Assembly: GCF_048128805.1 (NCBI RefSeq)
Contig: NC_136003.1
Coordinates: 29,565,565-29,629,564 of the forward strand
Length of the DNA: 64,000 nucleotides
Reading direction: 5' to 3'
Origin: Centroberyx gerrardi
Taxonomy: Eukaryota > Chordata > Actinopteri > Beryciformes > Berycidae
The translations under genes and the position numbers were made by a program. A model generated the notes under the pieces. That model saw only the letters and a program-made list of their open reading frames with translations, did no database searches and was not told the origin of the DNA. Every line of letters starts with the position of its first letter. Position 1 is the first letter of the stretch. Of this stretch, positions 1 to 11,200 are shown one piece after another.

Positions 1-617
1 CAGCAGGAATATTGGCCGAGTCGTGACGTCATCGCTCTCTCCAACACGGCTGAACAGAGCGCCGAGTCGTACGTGAACGGAAAAAAATTTCATACGATAA
101 AGCCGAAAATGAACCACGAGTACAAATTTAAAAGACATGGATATTCCTTGATAACTGTAGTGCTGCAGCATTCAATTCCCTGTGGTGTTTACGTTCATAA
201 TCTCCTGAAATATCCGGAAATTGCCTGCTAGCCAAGCCAACCCCAACTCGATTGCTAACGTTAGGCTAACTGTGTAAAAAAAAAAAGTACGACCCGACAT
301 CACATGAGTGCAGCGTCATGATGCAGCAGGAGGCGGAAATATAAATTCCAACCAATAAAACATCACAGATTTTTGAACAGTCCCGCCCCTCTGCCCCTCC
401 CATCCAATAAAACAGCATTTCTCTCCTTGACTTTTTCGTGTTACCTTTTTGTTAGCGATCTCTTTTTTCTTCGTTTTTATTTTTATGTTTTTAACTCTGT
501 AGCACTTTGAGATTCACTATGAATGAAAAGTGTAATACAAATAAAATGCATTATTATCTCCTATGTCCCGCCCCCAACATCCTGTTTCAACAAAATGCCG
601 TTTCATGGGGTCTTTAA

Positions 618-661
<44 letters not shown>

Positions 662-743
662 CTGAAACTGTCACCAAAGCAATTCACAAAATCAAACTGC
701 TGCCAGATGCCAACAGATGATGTTTTTGTCTTTCTCCTCACAG
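1..743. other. intron or upstream DNA of nbr1, no exon seen
   Basis: I looked for the start of the PB1 domain here and found nothing that reads as it. The stretch contains a perfect CRE palindrome TGACGTCA at 24-31, GC-rich CCGCCCC/CCAAT-like words near 345-415, and an (ATT)n microsatellite at 617-660. The promoter-like words are not enough to call a promoter. Confidence 0.4.
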
Positions 744-762
744 GTGTCCATCAACAGCCAAG
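744..762 (+). CDS. nbr1: nbr1 micro-exon, PB1 domain part (VSINSQ)
   Basis: This 19-nt exon lies between a CTCACAG acceptor and a GTCAGT donor. It encodes VSINSQ and leaves one base for the next exon. The same hexapeptide occurs in the PB1 domain of human NBR1 just before GEYEEALK, which fixes frame and identity. The preceding PB1 exons are not in the window. Confidence 0.8.
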
Positions 763-3700
763 GTCAGTGAGCAGAAACACTCGTGAGATGCACAAGAAGC
801 AACACACACACAACAAAGCAAATTAATGAATGTATAGAATGTATTGCTTGAATTTAGAATGAATTGCATATTCATCTCATGTTAAGAATGACTGTTTCTG
901 CTTTCATTGCAGCGGAGTATGAAGAGGCGTTGAAGGTAGGTTTGAATTTCACAAACCATCCACCCTTACATAGTTATAGAAAAGGAATAAGTGTATCTCT
1001 TGGTGTATTAGAGGTCAATTTTGGGACTGTATGTTCATACTGCAAGTTGTTAACAATGTGACTCTATGTAAAACTCATTTTTTTTTAAATTAGTTTGCCT
1101 TTACTGCCCCTAGGCTTTACTTGTATTTTATTCTTAGTTTTTTTTTTTTTTTTTTTAATTGGTTATGGTTGCAGACAATGATGATCTAGCATGTTGATGA
1201 CTATGCTATGATTGTCTTGTCATTGTCCTATTTGTCTTGTCTGGCCGTTTCTCACAGAAAATAAAGTAATTAGAATTTGAATTGAATTTGAATGTTTTCA
1301 TATTCTCGTCCGTTGGTTTTGGTGAGATTAAGAATGCCTTCTACAAGAAGGAAGACCTGATCAAGACCCGATCAAGACCTGATCAAGACCTGATCAAGAC
1401 CTGATCAAGACCTGATCAAGACCTGATCAAGACCTGCAGCAGCACATTAAGTTACAGACAGAACAGCTGAAATGTGTTGAATCAAGTTTGACTCCAGTGG
1501 ATTCTGTTGCTGCTGCACAGATCTGTTAAATAGATGCCGACGTGAAACTGAAGCATTTCAGTGTGTGGTTGAATACTTTTTCTGACTATATTGTTCCTGC
1601 GCAGACCGGCAGCTGAGAAGAGTACTACAGCCCATCAGATATATTTAATATTAATCCAACTGCGTCCTTTTCCTTCACTTGAAATCACCCCTCTGTGGGC
1701 AGTTTGCAGTGACTTTGAAGCGTCCTTCTCAGGAGCCATTTGTTTTAAGTCAGTTGGGGACGGTAAGCAGCATCAGGTGAGACTAACCCGCTGACTCGTG
1801 TTTCCCAGAGTGCAGCGCGGCAGGGGAACCGACTGCACATGAACGTGTACGAGACTCGGGGCCAGCCGGCGCGGGTCCCCGCCGCCAAGGCCAGCGGGGC
1901 GGAGCCAAAGAGAGGCTTCAGGCCCCCGCAGCACTGCCCCACCCTCGCCCAGGTGGTCAGCCGCAAGATCCAGGCGGCCGTCCCGGAGCAGGGCATGGTG
2001 AGCCACACGGTTCAGATTGTTTTAGGCACATTCTTGGGACTATGGATCGGTCTGTGTTGCGATCTTTTCAAAATTTCATTGATTGACGCAAGAGGGTGCT
2101 ACATCATTTGATTGTTTGTCCCTCTTGTCCCAAGGTGATCATGAAGGAACTGAAGGGGACCAAAGAAGAAGACAAGACTCCTCCTGCCTGGTTCACCTCC
2201 TATATGGAGAAGGTAAGAGCGGCTTCATGGAGATGATGATGTCAGTTTCAGCAAAAGTTAGATCTTCTCCCAGAGGAACTAAACAGATTTATATGCTGTG
2301 AATTGATGTCAAGAGCGCCACTGTAAACATATTTTAAGTAATAATCTGCAACATTTTCATATAAGTAAATGTCTGTCCTAAATACAATAAAGAAAAGAGG
2401 CTCTCATGGATTACAGCTGTAAAGTCTTAATCTGAGTTTTACATGGATTCATCTGTTCTGATGTTAAAATCTTTTCTCCTGTTTCTTCTTCATCTTCCTG
2501 CTCTTCATCTCTCCCCACCCTTCTCCCTAACTCTCCTCCCCTGCCACCCCACCTTCTCCTCCTCTCCTTTCTCCCTCTCCTCTTCCTCCTCTCCATCGCT
2601 CTTGTTTCCACCTCTCCTCCCATCTCCCTCCCTCCCTCCCTCCAGTTTAAGGACCAGGTGGTGCGGGAGGCGGTGGAGAAGATCTGCCGGGAGTTCTCCG
2701 GCCAGTGCTGCATCCACAAGCCCCTGGGAGGAGGAGGAGGGGGGGGGAGGGGGAGGGGGAGGAGGCAGGGGGGAGGGAGGAGGAGGAGCGGAGGCCCAGC
2801 AGGTCCCTGAGGTGTCCTCCTCCACCCTGCCCGGAGCGCCCTCCTCCTCCTCCTCCACCCCGCCCTGCTCCTCCTGCAGGGGGCAGACCACCGGAGGAGG
2901 GTACCAGTGCAGGTATGGGATGTTGGAGCTTCTTCTTCTTCTTCTTCTTCTTCTTCTTCTTCTTCTTCTTCTACTTCTTCTCTTTCTTCTCTTCTTTCTT
3001 CTTCTTCTCTCTTCTCTCTTCCCTTTCTTCTTCTCTCTTCTCTCTTCTCTTTCTTCTTCTTCTTTTCTCTTCTCTTTCTGTTTCTCTTTCTTCTTCTTCG
3101 TCTTCTTTATTCTTTTTTAACTATTCCAATCCTCACATATGCATCTTCTGGAGGTGACGGTGTAATGGAATTGCAGAGCGCATCTAGTGAAAGAATTGAA
3201 TGTTTATAAGATTCAGTATTGAATTCCATCTTTCACAGTGGTACTGAAGTAGTTTTTAAAATTTCAGTTATCATGGCAAAACTGGTCATATGAAGTACGA
3301 TTTTGAAAAAATATCTAATTGCGATTATTTTGACTGATATTGCAATTTTGATATGATTTGTGATATTAGAGGGAATGATAATTTTTACATCATTATTCTC
3401 ATTTTCATTGAAAAACGTATTCAAATGATTATGGTGTGATTTTTGCGGGGATCTGTACCAAACAAAGATGTTTTCTTAAGTCTGTAGAATATGATGTGTA
3501 GGCCAGGACATCTCTGCAGCACGACAATAGTTAATTTAAAATGGTATTTTGACACACATTTGCGCCTCCTGCGATTTGAAAATTGCAGTAGGCCATATTG
3601 CGATTTCGATAAAATTTCGATTAATTGTTCAGCCCTAATATGAAGTATTTCAAAGCTTTGCAACTTGTAGTCTTCAATCTTCAAAATGCATGCTAGATGC

Positions 3701-4779
3701 TAATAAATTGCAACCAAAAACACAAAACTTAAAATATCCTGTCACACTAGAGAGTCACACTTTCCAAAGAATAACAAAGTAAATTTGGCCTGAGAGCCTC
3801 ACATTGGGGAAACCCTAGTGTGCATTTTGAAAGACTGCAAAGAAAGGATGGACGGAAGAAAGGATGCAGATAAGAGGAGGGAGGAGCATGAGAAGCAATT
3901 GTTTGTACATCGCTGTTTTGTTTTCCTGGTATCTGAAAGCCGAGGATGGGAGTTAGTTTCTGTTTAGCAGAACTGCAGCCGCTCTGCTTTCTCTTTCCCT
4001 CGCTGCCTCCCGGTCCGGTATAAAGACGATAGATAGACTCTGAGTCGCACGGTAACTGACAGTCCTCAGCCTCTGTCTGTGTGTTCAGTGTCCTGTCCAG
4101 GTAGGTTTCTGCACAGTTTACAGTTTTAGGGGCTTCTGCAGTGGAGTGTGTGTTTTGCAAAGATACTGGATATATCAGCAGTTTCTTTGTTTTGTGTGTG
4201 TGTGCTGTTTACTTTTCCTGTAGTATGTTTAAACTATGTAAACCCAAACTGATTTATTTATCCTAGACTTTCACTGGCTATTCAATATATGTGCAGTATT
4301 CTGTCTTTTGTTGCATTTTATGTATGACACCTGAACTTTGTTATTGTGTAGAGTTTTTAGATAGTCAATAACTCTCTCTTTCTCTCTCATTCCTTTCCTC
4401 CCTTTCTCCATCCCCTCACCCTCCCTCCATCTTTCTCCCTCCTTCCCTTCCTCTCTCTCCCCTCTCTTCTCTCTCTCTCCTCAGTGTCTGTACATCCTGT
4501 ACTCTGTGCGAGCCCTGCAGTTTCTCTCATGATCCCAGTCACAACCTGGTGAGGGCCAGGACTCCTCTGTCCATCCCGGAACACGGATCACCTGCCCCGG
4601 ACCACAGCAGGTAGGAACCACTTTACTACTGCTTTCATATCTTTGTGCTTTACCAGAGAATGAATCATCTGTGTATTGACATGAAGTTGAACTTTGTCCC
4701 GGTTGTGTTTCCTGTTTATCACAAACTATAGAGCTGTTAGTATATTCATCCTGTAATCCAGCATGATGTACACCCAAAG

Positions 4780-4812
<33 letters not shown>

Positions 4813-4901
4813 TACTACTACTATTACTACTACTACTGCTACTACTGTTACTACTACTACTACTACTGTTACTACTGTTACTACTACTACTACTACTGTT
4901 A

Positions 4902-4942
<41 letters not shown>

Positions 4943-5036
4943 GTTACTACTACTACTAGTACTACTACTACTGCTACTACTGTTACTACTACTACTACTA
5001 CTGTTACTACTGTTACTACTACTACTACTACTGTTA

Positions 5037-5071
<35 letters not shown>

Positions 5072-5112
5072 GCTACTACTACTACTAGTACTACTACTAC
5101 TGCTACTACTGT

Positions 5113-5143
<31 letters not shown>

Positions 5144-5178
5144 GCTGTTACTACTACTACTACTACTGCTACTACTGT

Positions 5179-5209
<31 letters not shown>

Positions 5210-5214
5210 GCTGT

Positions 5215-5254
<40 letters not shown>

Positions 5255-8200
5255 GTTACTACTACTACTAGTACTACTACTACTGCTACTACTGTTACTA
5301 CTACTACTACTACTGTTACTACTACTACTACTACTGCTACTGCTGTTACTACTACTACTACTACTGCTGTTACTACTACTACTACTACTGTTACTACTAC
5401 TACTACTACTACTACTGCTGTTACTACTACTATTACTACTACTGTTACTACTACTACTACGACTTATACTACAACTACTACTACTACCACTACTACTACT
5501 ACTGCTGTTACTACTACTACTGCTGTTACTACTACTACTACTACTGCTACTGTTACTACTACTACGAATACTGCTGCTACTACTACTACTGCTACGACTA
5601 TTGCTACTACTACTAATAATAATAATAGCAAACTTTATTTATATCACACCTTCCAGATCATTGTTACAAAGTGCTTAACAAAAAATAAAAACATAGTGTA
5701 AAAATACACAGAAAATAGTAGTGATAAAAACACAATTAGAGAAACAAAAGCAATCAAGTAAAAATAGAACAACAGCAAAACAAAGAATAGAAAATACTTG
5801 TTGCTTCTTACTGATGTTGCTGCTGATATGTGGACATGTACTGTTTACAGGTGCTACTTGTAGTATTTCAACACTGATAAATCATTCCTGCATTCATTTT
5901 GAGATATTAGTATTAAACAGACAAGACCATTGGCAAGAAGAGCAGGAATTATGGGAATTGTGGTCTTAATTTTGGGACACAAACTAACAATACCAATGAG
6001 ATAGAGGCTACCAATCGTTTTGACGATGGTCTCATTTGTTTACAGTAATCATATCAAGGTATATTGGTAAGCATAAGCTTTATAAACACTTGGCTAAGTG
6101 TCATGTGTATGATGCTCTGATGAAGGTTTATGCTGAAATGCAGTAGCTAAAGCACTAATCTTGGCCATTAATAAAATAAAGGTGTAATTGAGGTTAAGTC
6201 TTGCCCTAATTTTTGAACCAGCTTTTTGGACTGCTGTCATTCCCTTGTTCTTCGTGGATTTGTTGGAAGCCATGAATCTGTCTTCGATCACAGCAGATCA
6301 AAAATCTCTTATTATCTCTTATTTAGATAGTTTGAGCCATCTGACTCAATGCTGTATAACAGATATATTGTATATAATGTATTTTCTTGCTTATGATCTA
6401 GTTTTAAAGAGGATATTTTGTTAATTTCCGTGTTTCATTTGTCTTGTATGTGTCTGCTCTGTGCCTGAGTATGTGCATGGTCTCCCTCCGTGTCTTCATC
6501 TTCATCTTCATCTCTCGTCTGTGCGCTCGCCCTCTCCAGGTTCTACAGGCGGGGGGACCGTAGTTTCCGGAAGGCGGAGAAGCAGCGGCTGAAAGCGGAG
6601 AAGCGGCAGCTGAAGGCCGAGGTCAAGGAGATCAGGAAGCAGCTGAGGATGGAGAGGCGGGGCATACAGTGGAGCTCCTCCCACCGGGACGGAAGCTCCT
6701 CCCCCGTCCTGCTGCAGCCCCGCGCCACCCAGCACAACAGCCCCGAGTAGGTTACTGGGAAAACCGGAGGAAATTAGTTGCACGCTTCAATGATCCCAAC
6801 ATGCTTTTTATACGTGTGAAGAAAATGGGTCAATTTAAAGAGTAACTAAACCCCAAAGACAAATCTGTGTAAAGCCTGACATCTACTGGTAAAACGCATG
6901 CTACTTTGGTGCCAGGTGATGATGTCACCTTCTATAGAGTACAACAGGTGGTGACATCACCTGGCAGCAAAGATCAGCCAATAGCAGATGGCAATTTCAG
7001 AAGCATGCTTTTTACCATTAGATGTCAGGCTTTACACAGGTTTGGGTTTGGGGTTTAGTTCCTCTTTAAGTTAAGTTTTACGTGGTTCTGTGGCTCAATA
7101 TAACACTGCTCAGGTTAGGAGTCACCCATGATACAAATGTACAGTATGTGCTAATGGTACTGTGAGGTTTAGAGAGAAAAAAGTAGCACATCCAAAAATA
7201 AAAGTAGTATGGCAGAGTACTCCCTTTTCACTTGAATTTATTGGCACATGCACAATACTGCTGACGCGTTTCGGCGTTCATCAAAGCATACTGTGAGGCG
7301 TTCTGGATAAAAACATCCACTGAATGATGTAAGTCACACTATCTTATGTCCGTATTCAAATGTAAGAGCTGTTGTAGGCAAATTAGATTTAGTCAGCTAG
7401 AAGGAGATCCGGTAAACAGCTGACTCAGAAGTTTTATGTTGCATCGTGTTTCACATTTACATTTACGTTACAACATCTTGGAGAATAACTTGCAGGGTTT
7501 GCTGCAGTAGTAACGCAGGATAGATGCAGTATGGGGGGGCTTCTGTGATATCTGCCACTGTGTACGGCACTAATGCAACACAGATGCAGACAGAGGCACT
7601 GAGCCCTCTCCTGTTCCTCTCCTGTTCCTCTCCTGTTCCTCTCCTGTTCCTCTCCCAGGCGTCCGAAGCGCCCCTGTCCCCTGGTGGTTCCGGCCATGAC
7701 GGCTGTGTTTCTGGATGAAAACCTTCCCGATGGAACCCGACTCCGACCCGGGACCAAGTTTATAAAGTACTGGAAGATGAGGAACACTGGAACCATCAGC
7801 TGGAGCGCTGACACTAAGGTAAAGCTCTCTGCTGTATCCTGCTCTACTCTTCTCTATTCTACTGGAATAGAGGATTATAAACACTTAATACCCTCAAACA
7901 AAAGGACAGTCCAGGCACTCCAAATATAAAAATATAACCATGAGGAAGAAAATACTTAAAAAGCCTTTATTGTAGTGGCTAAATCATTAAAAAAGCCCTG
8001 GCTTTTTTTAATGATTTAGCCACTACAATACTGTTTAATACCCGTTTTCCAAGAGCACCCGATACATTTTTGATCCTAGTTTGACAATATAGAGCAACCA
8101 GTCATTTCCTTTTTTCCAGTTAATACCCTCACTTTTAAGATGAGTGGAATTGTCAGCTGCAATACTCTACTTTCCTCTACTCTCCACTGATCTACAGTAC

Positions 8201-11200
8201 TATTATGAATAGTAAGGTTTTGTAAGATGAGGAGAACTAGAACTGTTGCACTGACACTGAGATTAGGCCACACTGTGTGACACACAGCACTCAGATAGGA
8301 GCTTTGGTTATACAAACATTTAACATTTAGCAGAGATGCTCTGGAGACAGAAATGACCTCATTGGTTGAGTTAAACCTCAGTGGGCGGAGACAAAAATGA
8401 ACCGTTTTTCTGGCTAAGTAAAGTTAGACTGAAGCTCAGTGAAAAAGACAAGAGGTAAGAGAGGAGGAAGCTGATATTATGAAGCCTAGTGCTCTGCTCT
8501 GCGCTGAAAAATGGTGGTTTTGGCTCCGCCCATTGAGGCTCAGCCAATAAAGTTATTTCTGCCTCCAAATTAGCTGCCTCTGAGAAATGTTTGTATAACT
8601 GAAACTGCAATCTGCCTACAGTGCTCTTTATCATGTCGTTGTATGAGTACATGCAATCAAACAAACTCCAGTTCTTTTAAAGAGATCTGTATTAAAACAT
8701 GAGGAATGTAAGATTCCCTTATGATTAAAAGTTACAACTGTCATGAACGGTAAAGCGTGAATCAGTTGTTTATTTGTATCATTATGTTTACTTATTACTA
8801 GGACTACAGCTTGTGACCATAATACTTAGCAGTGATAAGTGACTGCCATACTCTGCCTTGTTCTCCTCCTGCAGTTGAAGTTCATGTGGGGAAACCTGGC
8901 GGTGGGGTCCGGGGACCGCTGGAGAGAAGTGTCCGTCCCCTTCCTCCAGCCGGGACAGGTCAGATGACAAGACGAGACGAGCTTTCATTTTCTCTTATCT
9001 TGGGGAAAAAAGTCCCTTCTTCTTCTCACTTAGCTCATATTTCTTATTTTCTCTCTCTAGCACTTCTCTCTTACATGATCATTCCCGGATCACAGGAGTG
9101 TTGTCAGGGCACTACGGCTCTTAAGGTCCATTCACATCTAGAGTGATAACTATAAAGATAACTATGAAAATATTTAAATCATTCTAAGTAAATAGCGTGT
9201 CTGTGTTTCCACTGCAGCGATAACTACGAAAACCTCCAAAACGATAAATGTAACTATATTTTTGGTTCGATCTCAGAGCGATTTTTTTGGATGCAGAGAC
9301 AGCGATGACACATTTTCAACCAATCAAAGTTAAAGTTGTAAGAAAGAAGGGGGCGGAGCATTCTGCAGCTCACTGCAGCGATGCTTCGTCTGCTGAGGAA
9401 CTTCTCACGGATATCGCTGAAGTGTGAATGATTCAGCAACAAAGTGTGGTTATAGTTTATAGTTATTGTTCTCGATGTGAATGGGCCTTTATCCTTGCAC
9501 TCTTTACTATTGCTATTGCTTATAGTGTTGGTCTACAAACTGATGATCAGGATGAGCAGAGTTTAGAGATAAGAAGCTATGAAATAGAGCGGTCCAGTGT
9601 TGAGTCCTAAAACCCGGAAGTGAGTTAGTATTTTTGAGCCATGGCTTCAAAATACCTTGGCTGAAAAGTGATTAAGATTTGAACGGGGTTTCGGTAAAAA
9701 GCCTGGAAATAAGATCTGTGGTTAAGACAAGCTTAAAGGAATAGTTCACCCAAAAATGAAAATTCTGTCATCATCTACTCCCCCTCATGCCAGTTGAAAC
9801 ACAGGTGAAGTTTGTCCATACAACACACAGGGAGGCTGCAGCACAACTCCACAGCAGCCTTCTCCAAAACAACTGAAGTCAATGGGGATCAGTTCTTCAG
9901 AGTTCCAGAAAGACCTACAGTATATTTACACCATAATTTAGTGCAAATCTTAACTACAGCTGATTGATTTGCAACAAATAATAGTGTATAGGTCTTTCTA
10001 TTCACAGTGTGATTGTTTGGCTGTTTTTGTTTTGGAGCTCTAAAGAACCGGTCCCCATTGACTTCAGTTGTTTTGGAGAAGGCTGCTTCGAAGTTGTGCT
10101 GGCAGCCTCCCTGTGTGTTATATGGACTAACAAATTTCACCTGTGTTTCATTTGGCATGAGGGTGAGTAGATGATGACAGAATTTTCATTTTTGGGTGAA
10201 CTATTCCTTTAAGAAAGTTTTAACGTTTCGTTCTGTGACATAAAATAAACCATTAAACATCCCATTCGTGAATTTTGAAGGTTTTATGCGCCCTAATAAA
10301 GTAAGTTGCGAACAAATGGCTAACTACAATGGGTTTGTCGCAAAATAACACGTCAGTACGCAGAATAGTCCACTAAAGCCTCTGAACTGCAGAACTCACA
10401 CTGTTATAAAAAAACATCATCGCTGGACCGCTCTATAAGGATGAGATGAATGAATGAAGATGAAGGATTCTTGCTGGTCTTTTTAGCTCCTGTCCCATTT
10501 CCCATAATTCCATACCAAACCGGACCCGCACGGGGCCCGGTGGCACCAACAGCAGCCGTCCCTCTGTGTGTGCAGGTGGGCGTGGTGAGCGTGGCGCTGT
10601 GTGCGCCTGGCGTGGAGGGCTCCTACACGTCCCACTGGCGCCTGGCCCACGGCGGGGAGCAGTTCGGGCCGAGGGTGTGGTGCAGCATCGTGGTCGACCC
10701 TCTGGCCCCGGCCGCCATGATGGCTGACGGGATACTGGTGTCGCCCTGCGTCACGCCACAGGTAAGAAGAATCCCCTGATGATCAGATAGCGTCACGCTG
10801 CGTCTCGCTGCATACAGTAAATAAGTTGAATAAATGCATGGATGCATGTATGAATAAGGGAAGGAAGGCAGCAGACAATAAAAATAAAATATGTAGGATT
10901 ACTGTGGCGTACTGGTGTCACCCTCAATCACACCACAGATAAATACACTCACATAGATACATAAATACATAACAAACTGGGCAGAAAGTGGCCATTCTCG
11001 GGGGTTAGTGATGGGACGATCTGTTTATCTCACGATACGACTCGATGCGTGATATCTGGTTCAGGATTCAATACAATGAATGTAATAAATAAAAGTTCAG
11101 TGACAACAAAGTCTGGCTGTGCAGAATTATGTTTATTTCTGAGCTACAAATCTTTCTAGCGATGGCATTGGCTGCTAGAATGTAAACAATGACTTAAAAA

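Noticed and set aside
1-450. nbr1 promoter and first exon from the CRE, CCAAT and GC-box words
   Set aside because: The PB1 N-terminal exons, which must follow exon 1, are not present between here and 744.
1357-1436. CRISPR-like array
   Set aside because: Head-to-tail 11-bp units with no spacers in a vertebrate genome. The ACT satellite was rejected for the same reason.
2443-3120. 225-codon ORF over the nbr1 ZZ exon
   Set aside because: Only the part to 2912 is exon. The rest is the (TTC)n intron repeat and the beginning is intron in another frame.
4763-5701. 312-codon poly-threonine ORF and antisense poly-valine ORF
   Set aside because: They are translations of the ACT trinucleotide satellite in an nbr1 intron, with no start context or conserved residue.
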